Assembly: GCA_018433865.1 (NCBI GenBank) | Contig: JAHDQJ010000004.1 | Span: 124,001 to 188,000, forward strand | DNA: 64,000 nucleotides | Reading direction: 5' to 3' | DNA from: Spirochaetales bacterium | Lineage (GTDB): Bacteria > Spirochaetota > Spirochaetia > Sphaerochaetales > Sphaerochaetaceae | Shown: in pieces, positions 8,262 to 14,088 of the stretch | How positions within the stretch are numbered: the first letter of the stretch is position 1 | Layout: the number at the start of each line of letters is the position of its first letter | Translations under genes and position numbers: made by a program | The notes under the pieces: model-generated | What the model saw: the letters and a program-made list of their open reading frames with translations, nothing else | The model's database searches: none | What the model was told of the DNA's origin: nothing

Positions 8262-8285
8262 CACATGACGATCAATCGTCATGTG
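8262..8285. promoter_or_regulatory. Perfect inverted repeat upstream of the hydrolase
   Basis: CACATGACGAT (8262-8272), CA, ATCGTCATGTG (8275-8285): 11-bp perfect arms with a 2-bp centre. No T-run follows on either side, so a dimeric repressor/activator site is more likely than a terminator. It also overlaps the end of the relE-like relic. Confidence 0.4.
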
Positions 8286-8407
8286 AATCGACACAGGGGG
8301 AAAAAGAAGTGTGCCTGATTGCGATGGCGTGAAAGACGGATTTCCCAATCACGGCTATTCCTGAAACTCCTGCTCCCTTGCGTCTCAAACCGTATCTGCC
8401 ATGCCAG
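8279..8407 (-). pseudogene. Possible RelE-type toxin remnant
   Basis: In the frame overlapping the end of the RHH antitoxin gene, where a RelE/ParE partner normally starts, there is a reading LAWQIRFETQ resembling the usual toxin N-terminus (MAW-x-I-x-F-x). It runs only about 40 more residues, without the conserved C-terminal Arg/Tyr strands of RelE (toxins are about 85-90 residues), and begins with CTG rather than ATG. Most likely a decayed toxin gene; the resemblance is short and could be chance. Confidence 0.3.
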
Positions 8408-8624
8408 TTGCCTCGATGACCTCATCAAGTGTGTGCGTCTTGCTGCGTCCGGCTCTGAGATCTTCTTCGCGTTTCTGGGCCAAGTATACCAATTCCAAGT
8501 CACTCACTTTTTCCAAGAGGGCTTCCTGAATATAGTAGGTTCTTGTTCTTCCGGTTTGTTTTGCCAGATTATCAAGCCGATCTACCAATTCTTTCGGTAA
8601 TCGCACGGAAATGGATTCACTCAT
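8385..8624 (-). CDS. Ribbon-helix-helix antitoxin-like protein
   Basis: 79 residues. The N-terminus ESISVRLPKELVDRLDNLA is a typical DNA-binding strand plus helix of the MetJ/Arc/CopG fold, followed by the second helix (TRTYYIQEALLEKV). The C-terminal half is the charged, flexible toxin-binding tail of RelB/DinJ-like antitoxins. AGGAGGATATGCA precedes the ATG. No intact toxin gene follows, only a possible relE relic, so it may be an orphan antitoxin or a stand-alone regulator. Three CATGTAAT copies upstream are its likely operators. Confidence 0.75.
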   Translation of the reverse strand: MSESISVRLPKELVDRLDNLAKQTGRTRTYYIQEALLEKVSDLELVYLAQKREEDLRAGRSKTHTLDEVIEATGMADTV

Positions 8625-8652
8625 TGCATATCCTCCTGCTTCTATTGTGCTG

Positions 8653-8683
8653 CATGTAATACATGTAATGCAAGTATTACATG
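8653..8683. promoter_or_regulatory. Repeated CATGTAAT operator of the RHH gene
   Basis: Two direct copies of CATGTAAT (8653-8660, 8662-8669) and one inverted copy (8676-8683), within a minus-strand TTGCAT-N18-CACAAT promoter region. RHH antitoxins typically bind such short repeats cooperatively to repress their own transcription. Confidence 0.5.
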
Positions 8684-8756
8684 GTACTGCCCAAAGAGGT
8701 AAGGTGCCTTATGTATCGGGCGAGTGTAGGAACCGTGAGATGAAGCAAGTATCCCT

Positions 8757-9053
8757 TCATCCTCCAATGATTTTGATCAATACTCGCTTGTCCCGTTTCC
8801 CATCGAACTCGAAGTAGGACATCTGTTCCCAATTACCGAAATCAAGATCTCCGCTGTTGATGACGACTACCGTTTCACGTCTCATGATGGTTCTCTTGAG
8901 GTGGGCATCGGTATTGTCCTCGTAGCCGTTGTGCTGATATTGGGAGCAGGGCTTCTCCGGGGCAAGTTTATCCAACCATCTCTCATAGTCATGGTGCAAT
9001 CCCGATTCATCGTCATTGATGAACACACTGGCGGTGATCTTCATCGCATTCAC
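8757..9053 (-). pseudogene. Truncated yjbQ copy (3' fragment)
   Basis: 98 codons matching residues 42-138 of the intact YjbQ-family gene at 9800-10216, with about 85% nucleotide identity by eye and roughly 10-15 amino-acid differences. The first 41 residues are missing; the only start is a GTG with no ribosome site. The conserved core ([13 protein letters not shown]) and C-terminus [14 protein letters not shown] are still open, so decay is recent or the fragment is under some constraint. It looks like a displaced 3' end left by recombination within yjbQ. Confidence 0.75.
8996..9050. repeat. 55-bp direct repeat, left copy
   Basis: Matches 10039-10093 at 54 of 55 positions (one C/G difference at 9039). 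It lies at the truncated end of the yjbQ fragment; homology to the intact gene ends just beyond it. Identity here is clearly higher than in the rest of the duplicated gene, as expected at a recombination junction. Confidence 0.7.
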
Positions 9054-9137
9054 TAAGGAAAACTAGTGGCACTGCACTTTTATATCTTGAAGGGGTAATT
9101 GGTGTTTATTCTGAATAGAACTGAAGTGAAAATATAC

Positions 9138-9166
9138 TATACAGCATAGATTATAAAGTATATACT
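9138..9166 (+). promoter_or_regulatory. Promoter/operator of brnTA
   Basis: TATACA (9138-9143), 17-bp spacer, TATACT (9161-9166), about 18 bp before the brnT ATG. The -10 is inside the palindrome AGTATATACT (9157-9166), and ATATACT/AGTATAT arms (from 9132) flank the promoter, as expected for autoregulation by the BrnA-BrnT complex. Confidence 0.45.
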
Positions 9167-9183
9167 AAATGAAAGGATTTTGC

Positions 9184-9489
9184 ATGGGACGGACGATAAT
9201 CAGTGCTGATGGATACTTTGAATGGGATGAGGATAAAGCGAAGATCAATGAGAAGAAGCATGGAATTGCATTTAAAAGATCTCTGTCGGTATTTCGAGAT
9301 CCTAATAGGATAGAATTTCATGATGAGCGGCATTCTGAATGTGAAGATCGTTATATTACTGTTGGTAATGCTTCCAGAGGTGCCTTTTTCTTAGTGGTTG
9401 TTAGTTCAACCGAACGTGATGGAAGAATTCGATTGCTATCGATGCGTCGAGCTTCAAAGCTTGAAGAAGGATTATATTATGGTGGGTAA
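9184..9489 (+). CDS. brnT: BrnT-family ribonuclease toxin
   Basis: 101 residues, the usual size for BrnT toxins (RelE-like fold, mRNA-cleaving in characterised members). The diagnostic N-terminus FEWDEDKAKINEKKHGIAF is at residues 13-31, followed by DERHSECEDRYITVG and the C-terminal RIRLLSMRRASKLEE, which contains the conserved Ser/Arg segment. ATG 9184 has AAAGGA 6 nt upstream and is preferred to the ATG at 9169, which overlaps that site. It precedes and overlaps the antitoxin gene. Lower GC than its neighbours suggests horizontal acquisition. Confidence 0.88.
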   Translation: MGRTIISADGYFEWDEDKAKINEKKHGIAFKRSLSVFRDPNRIEFHDERHSECEDRYITVGNASRGAFFLVVVSSTERDGRIRLLSMRRASKLEEGLYYGG

Positions 9490-9796
9490 AGAAGATTGGA
9501 CAGACAAGGAACTTGAGGAAATGAAAAGTCGGAATATTGATTTTTCGGATATTCCTGAACTTACTCCTCAATTTCTGGAGACATTGAATAGGGTTATCCC
9601 AAGAGAGCGTTACAAGGTAGTTCCTGTTAAAAAGGCTATCAGTATCAAACTTGATGCTGATGTGCTCGAGTACTATAAATCAAAAGGAAAAGGGTATCAG
9701 ACCAGAATTAACAGAATCCTTCGAAAAGAAATGCTCAGAGAAATCGCACCTACGTATGGCAGCGAGCATGACAAGGAAGACGAACACGAAAGCTAA
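9479..9796 (+). CDS. brnA: BrnA-family antitoxin
   Basis: 105 residues. The C-terminal half, ISIKLDADVLEYYKSKG followed by GYQTRINRILRKEM, is the characteristic BrnA ribbon-helix-helix DNA-binding domain; the N-terminal half (WTDKELEEMKSRNIDFSDIPEL) is the toxin-binding part. It overlaps brnT by 11 bp with GAAGAAGGA upstream, consistent with translational coupling and toxin-first order as in known brnTA operons. It neutralises BrnT and represses the operon. It ends 3 bp from the convergent yjbQ stop. Confidence 0.88.
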   Translation: MVGKEDWTDKELEEMKSRNIDFSDIPELTPQFLETLNRVIPRERYKVVPVKKAISIKLDADVLEYYKSKGKGYQTRINRILRKEMLREIAPTYGSEHDKEDEHES

Positions 9797-9799
9797 GAA

Positions 9800-10216
9800 T
9801 CATTCCCCGATGATCTTGATCAACACTCGCTTGTCCCGCTTGCCGTCGAACTCGAAGTAGAACATCTGCTCCCAGGTACCGAAGTCGAGGTCCCCATTGG
9901 TGATGGCGACTACAGTCTCACGACCCATGACGGTTCGTTTCAGGTGGGCATCGGCATTGTCCTCGTAGCCATTGTGCTGATACTGGGCGTAAGGCTTTTC
10001 CGGAGCCAGCTTTTCCAACCATCTCTCGTAGTCATGATGCAATCCCGATTCATCGTCATTGATGAACACACTGGCGGTGATGTTCATCGCATTGACCAGG
10101 ACCAAGCCCTCTTTCACGCCACTTTCGGCAATAGCGTCCCTGACCTGGCCAGTGATGTTCACCAATCCTCTCCGGGAGGGCAGATGGAAGTGCAGCTCCT
10201 TTCTGAACGATCTCAC
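9800..10216 (-). CDS. yjbQ: YjbQ-family protein (UPF0047)
   Basis: 138 residues, full length for YjbQ/secondary thiamine-phosphate synthase-like proteins, a small beta-rich trimeric family with weak thiamine-phosphate-synthase activity reported and an uncertain main role. Conserved motifs include [13 protein letters not shown], the [13 protein letters not shown] core and the C-terminal [13 protein letters not shown] strand. It starts with GTG at 10216, supported by AGGAGGT 5 nt upstream. Its 3' two-thirds are duplicated at 8757-9053, with brnTA between. The gene itself appears intact. Confidence 0.88.
   Translation of the reverse strand: MRSFRKELHFHLPSRRGLVNITGQVRDAIAESGVKEGLVLVNAMNITASVFINDDESGLHHDYERWLEKLAPEKPYAQYQHNGYEDNADAHLKRTVMGRETVVAITNGDLDFGTWEQMFYFEFDGKRDKRVLIKIIGE
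10039..10093. repeat. 55-bp direct repeat, right copy
   Basis: Copy of 8996-9050 with one mismatch, inside intact yjbQ at codons 42-60. The two copies are in direct orientation and bound a segment of about 1.04 kb containing brnTA and the 3' part of yjbQ. Confidence 0.7.
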
Positions 10217-10289
10217 GGTTGTACCTCCTGATTCCCCATGCTACCATACAAATCGATTCCGATGCAAAAGGCCTTGAAGGGGAGGAGCC

Positions 10290-11096
10290 ATGGAGAAGCC
10301 GCTCATGAGCATCGTATTCGCAGCCCGGGATACAGACGAAAACTTGGAGAACTCCTGGAGATCGTGTGTCAACCAAAGCTACGGAAACAAGGAGCTCATA
10401 CTTGTCGACCACGGGACATCCGATCACGTCAAGCAGTTGTTGGGGGACAGGGCAGAGGATCCGATCCGCTGGATATCTTGTCCGAACGAGAACCGTTCCG
10501 TTGCCTTGAACCGGGGGATAGCTGAAGCGGGCGGGGAGTATGTGCTCTGCGTGCAAGGCGGTCAGGAGATTCATGAGCAATGGCTGGAGAAAGCTCTTGA
10601 ACTGTTCGCCAGATCGTCGGCGGATGCGGTGCGTTGTGCCACCATGTATGTCGATGATGAGAAGATCGCGATGATCGACATTCCCTCCGAGAGTGCATCA
10701 TGGTACCGGAAACTGCTTCGCGCTCCTCAGTTCGAACTGCATGCGGTGATGATCAGACGTGCTGCATGCGGAATTTTCCCTGAGGATGCCGAGGGGATCC
10801 TCGCCGAGTGGGAGTATTGGCTGCAGAGCCTGCGGGGCAAGAAACTGTTCCCTTGGGGTGATTATATCGGGAGCGTCGTACACGCTGCGAAACCACAGTT
10901 CGTCGGACAAGAGGATGCAAGCTACCGGAAGCAGCTTCTGAAGATCATGGTTTCGCACCGTGATGAGGTGCGGGGTTTCGGAAAGCTTGGCTTTGGGTTT
11001 TCGGTTCGGAAACTGTATGACGAGTATGCACGGCACGTGGCTGCCGGGACTGTGGATCGGGACCTTGGTCTTGAGACCGCTTTGGGAAAGCACTAG
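10290..11096 (+). CDS. Glycosyltransferase family 2 (GT-A fold)
   Basis: 268 residues. The N-terminus MSIVFAARDTDENLENSW and the segment QSYGNKELILVDHGTSD are the nucleotide-sugar-binding start of GT2 enzymes (usual form 'SV..Y.....ILVDDGS'), with SVALNRGIAEAGGEYVLCV as the third conserved block. The usual DxD position is weak here (QGGQE), so donor and activity are uncertain, and a degenerate transferase is possible. GGGGAGGAG lies upstream of the ATG. It is followed 11 bp later by a VOC protein. Confidence 0.75.
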   Translation: MEKPLMSIVFAARDTDENLENSWRSCVNQSYGNKELILVDHGTSDHVKQLLGDRAEDPIRWISCPNENRSVALNRGIAEAGGEYVLCVQGGQEIHEQWLEKALELFARSSADAVRCATMYVDDEKIAMIDIPSESASWYRKLLRAPQFELHAVMIRRAACGIFPEDAEGILAEWEYWLQSLRGKKLFPWGDYIGSVVHAAKPQFVGQEDASYRKQLLKIMVSHRDEVRGFGKLGFGFSVRKLYDEYARHVAAGTVDRDLGLETALGKH

Positions 11097-11107
11097 GGGA
11101 GGTTGTC

Positions 11108-11467
11108 ATGCGTTATTGTTGGACTACCATCATGGTGAAGGATCTTGACCGATCCATCGCATTCTACCGTGATATCGTGGGCCTGTCGGTCAACCGGCGA
11201 TTCAGCGCAGGTCCGGTCGGTGAGATCGCATTCTTGGGATCAGGGGAAACCCAGGTCGAGCTGATCGCGAGGGATGCAGACCGATCGGTGGTAGGAAATG
11301 CCATCTCACTCGGTTTCGCTGTCGAATCGCTCGGTGACATGTTGGCGTTCGTCGCTGAGCATGGCGTAGCGGTGGAGAGCGGACCGTTCCAGCCGAACGA
11401 TCATATCAAGTTCTTTTACGTTCTCGACCCCGATGGCGTGCGCATCCAGTTCTCCGAATCCATGTAG
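11108..11467 (+). CDS. VOC (glyoxalase/bleomycin-resistance) family protein
   Basis: 119 residues with two beta-alpha-beta-beta-beta modules: the start WTTIMVKDLDRSIAFYRDIV and the end VLDPDGVRIQFSE are signature segments of the vicinal-oxygen-chelate fold. Members include glyoxalase I, dioxygenases and drug-binding proteins; too few metal-ligand residues can be assigned to choose. It is probably co-transcribed with the preceding glycosyltransferase gene. GGGGAGG precedes the ATG. Confidence 0.8.
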   Translation: MRYCWTTIMVKDLDRSIAFYRDIVGLSVNRRFSAGPVGEIAFLGSGETQVELIARDADRSVVGNAISLGFAVESLGDMLAFVAEHGVAVESGPFQPNDHIKFFYVLDPDGVRIQFSESM

Positions 11468-11502
11468 TGCCGGACAACCGAAGGAATCCGGGTCGATTCT
11501 AC

Positions 11503-11530
11503 TTGCGTACCTTTCACCGATTCTTATAAT
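11503..11530 (+). promoter_or_regulatory. Promoter of the FAD oxidoreductase gene
   Basis: TTGCGT (11503-11508), 16-bp spacer, TATAAT (11525-11530), giving a leader of about 120 nt before the TTG start at 11658. I saw no clear hairpin pair in the leader. Confidence 0.5.
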
Positions 11531-11657
11531 GGGACACTGTATGTACGCCCTGCAATGAGAGCTCCTGTTGTGGATCGAGTGATGGCGTATCGTGCCGGAT
11601 GGGCACCATTTTATGACATCAACCAGGCATGTCGGGAGCAACAGGGAGGAGGATCAG

Positions 11658-13583
11658 TTGGAACACGATTCGGTAAAGATCCATGGAAGAACGGTAGAAC
11701 TCCATACCTGCACGACCGTTGTCGTCGGCAGCGGGGCGAGTGCATTCTGTGCGGCAAACCGGTTGGCGGAGTTCGGGCACGACGACGTGATGATGCTTAC
11801 CGAAGGCCTGACGAGCGGCACCAGCCGCAACACCGGTTCGGACAAGCAAACCTACTACAAACTGACCATGTGCGGGAAGGTTCCCGATTCTGTGGAGGAT
11901 ATGGCAAGGACGCTGTTCGATGGGGGGTGCATGGATGGTGATCTTGCGTTGTGCGAGGCCGCTCACAGTGCACGTTGCTTCTACTACCTCTGCGAGGCCG
12001 GAGTCCCCTTCCCACAGAACAGCTTCGGAGAGTTCCCCGGGTACCAAACCGACCATGATCATCACCTGCGGGCGACCTCCGCAGGCCCGCTGACATCGAA
12101 GATGATGACCGAGCGGCTCCAGGAACGAGCGCTCAGGGCCGGCATCCCGATCCTCGACAGATGCCAAGTCATCTCCCTCCTGGTCAAGGATGGTCGGTGC
12201 CTTGGTGTCCTGGCTCTTTCCAAGAAGGATAACAGGTATCTTGTGGTGAATGCGACAAACGTCATCTATGCCACGGGAGGGCCTGCTGGAATCTATGCAG
12301 AGTCGGTGTATCCTTCCAGCCAAAGCGGTGCAACCGGAATCGCCCTCGCTGCGGGAGCGATCGCGAAGAACCTGACGGAATGGCAGTACGGTATCGCTTC
12401 CGTCGGATTCCGATGGAATCTCTCAGGAACCTATCAGCAAGTATTGCCCCGCTATATCTCCACCGATCAGGATCTGAACGATGAGCGTGAGTTCCTCGAG
12501 GATCATTTCACCGATCCGGGCAAGTTGCTCGACAACACGTTCCTGAAGGGGTACCAATGGCCCTTTGATCCCCGCAAGGTTGCCGATGACGGATCATCGA
12601 TGATCGACTTGCTTGTCTACCGCGAGAGGATGGAGAAGCAGAGAAGGGTGTTCATCGATTTCACCAGGAACCCCCGTTCTCTCGGCGACCTCCCCGATTT
12701 CTCCAAGCTCGGAGAGGAATCCTATCGGTATCTGAAGAATTCCGGGGCATTGTTCGGGACTCCTGTCGAGCGGCTGGCACACATGAATCCGAAGGCGATC
12801 GAACTCTACAAGAGTCATGGGATCGATTTGCATGGACAGTATCTGGAGATCTCCGTGTGTGCGCAGCACAACAACGGCGGACTCGCGGCGAATCACTTCT
12901 GGGAGAGCAACATCTCCCACCTTTTCCCGATCGGTGAGGTCAATGGGACGCATGGAGTCTACCGGCCGGGTGGAAGCGCCCTGAATTCAGGCCAGGTCGG
13001 AGCCTTGCGCGCAGCCCAGTACATTGTCCGGCACTATTCGGAAAAACCGCAGGATGATCATGCGTTCCTCGAGGCAGTGTCGACACAGATACGCCGAGAG
13101 ATGGAGATCGGAGACCGCTATCTGGAAAAGCACGGGGAAGGGATGGATATCGGACAGCTCAGAAAGAGACTCGGAACCGTGATGTCCCGCTATGGTGCCC
13201 ATATCCGCTCGAAAGAACATGTGAAAGCAGCCCGATCCGAGCTTGCGTCCATCACGAGCGACTTGGAAGAGCGTGTGGTTCTCCGTAACGACCACGAATT
13301 GCCGGCAGTGTTCAAGATGCGGGACCATCTGGTGACTGCACGGGTTCTCATCGAGGCGATCGACGACTATATTGCCAATGGAGGAGGGAGCAGGGGATCA
13401 TACCTGATCCTCGATGAGAAGATGAACGGCTCTCACGAACCTATCGATCTCTCGGGCCAGATCCAGGAGATGGTGTGCACCGACGGCGAGATCCGTACCA
13501 TGTGGCGAGCTGTCCGACCCATCCCTGAACGGAATCTCTGGTTCGAACACATCCTGAAGGAGTACGACTCGCATGACAGGTGA
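11658..13583 (+). CDS. FAD-dependent oxidoreductase, fumarate-reductase/aspartate-oxidase type
   Basis: 641 residues of the succinate dehydrogenase/fumarate reductase flavoprotein family. The FAD loop is VVVGSGASAFCAANRLAE (about residues 20-37). A central NVIYATGGPAG and the C-terminal YRPGGSALNSGQVGALRAA complete the flavin site. The length suits L-aspartate oxidase or AprA-like proteins, but the Glu/His/Arg set of fumarate reductases cannot be confirmed by eye, so the substrate is open. The TTG at 11658 is chosen because GGAGGAGG lies 5 nt upstream and the Rossmann loop then sits about 20 residues in; the upstream ATG has no ribosome site. Confidence 0.8.
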   Translation: MEHDSVKIHGRTVELHTCTTVVVGSGASAFCAANRLAEFGHDDVMMLTEGLTSGTSRNTGSDKQTYYKLTMCGKVPDSVEDMARTLFDGGCMDGDLALCEAAHSARCFYYLCEAGVPFPQNSFGEFPGYQTDHDHHLRATSAGPLTSKMMTERLQERALRAGIPILDRCQVISLLVKDGRCLGVLALSKKDNRYLVVNATNVIYATGGPAGIYAESVYPSSQSGATGIALAAGAIAKNLTEWQYGIASVGFRWNLSGTYQQVLPRYISTDQDLNDEREFLEDHFTDPGKLLDNTFLKGYQWPFDPRKVADDGSSMIDLLVYRERMEKQRRVFIDFTRNPRSLGDLPDFSKLGEESYRYLKNSGALFGTPVERLAHMNPKAIELYKSHGIDLHGQYLEISVCAQHNNGGLAANHFWESNISHLFPIGEVNGTHGVYRPGGSALNSGQVGALRAAQYIVRHYSEKPQDDHAFLEAVSTQIRREMEIGDRYLEKHGEGMDIGQLRKRLGTVMSRYGAHIRSKEHVKAARSELASITSDLEERVVLRNDHELPAVFKMRDHLVTARVLIEAIDDYIANGGGSRGSYLILDEKMNGSHEPIDLSGQIQEMVCTDGEIRTMWRAVRPIPERNLWFEHILKEYDSHDR

Positions 13584-13660
13584 TGATGCGTGCTTGTTCC
13601 CTTGGATAGTGCTTACGAATGACGTGCGGATGAACGGATCTGCACCCGGATTCCAGCCAT

Positions 13661-14047
13661 ATGCTTGAGACGCTGAAAAGGCACGTGGTGCGGCTGAAGG
13701 GGCATGTGGATGTCCTGTTCATGGCTTATCTCGACAAAAGGACTCCGTGGCATGCGAAGCTCTGGGTCCTCCTCGTGATCAGTTATGCAGTAAGTCCCAT
13801 AGACCTGCTGCCCGATTTCATTCCCGTGCTCGGCATGCTCGATGATATCATCCTGATCCCTCTCGGTGTCGCCGTGGCGATCCGTCTGATTCCCCGTGCC
13901 ATCTGGGAGGATTGCAAGAGACAGCACGCCGATGGCATGCGGATTCCTACACGGTATCGCATCATCGGCATGATTGTGGTGCTCCTGCTCTGGAGCCTGC
14001 TCATCTTCACCATTTACCGCTCGATTCATGAGACTCGGACTGCATAA
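13661..14047 (+). CDS. DUF1232 (YkvA-like) membrane protein
   Basis: 128 residues. The conserved DUF1232 core, SYAVSPIDLLPDFIPVLG followed by LDDIILIPLGVAVAIRLIP, spans residues 41-80 and is likely membrane-associated. A C-terminal transmembrane helix (GMIVVLLLWSLLIFTIY) follows at about 107-123. The molecular function of the family is unknown. No good Shine-Dalgarno site is seen at the ATG, so the start is less certain than the family assignment. Confidence 0.8.
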   Translation: MLETLKRHVVRLKGHVDVLFMAYLDKRTPWHAKLWVLLVISYAVSPIDLLPDFIPVLGMLDDIILIPLGVAVAIRLIPRAIWEDCKRQHADGMRIPTRYRIIGMIVVLLLWSLLIFTIYRSIHETRTA

Positions 14048-14051
14048 ACAG

Positions 14052-14080
14052 TTGTGAGTTCGACGTTCATGCACTACAAT
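14052..14080 (+). promoter_or_regulatory. Promoter placing the EAL gene start at +1
   Basis: TTGTGA (14052-14057), 17-bp spacer, TACAAT (14075-14080), then 8 nt to the ATG at 14089. No Shine-Dalgarno sequence lies between, so the mRNA is predicted to be leaderless or nearly so. Confidence 0.55.
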
Positions 14081-14088
14081 TAACTGCC

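Noticed and set aside
8653-8683. Start of a CRISPR array
   Set aside because: Only three 8-bp copies, one inverted, with no spacers of constant length and no cas genes; better read as an antitoxin operator.
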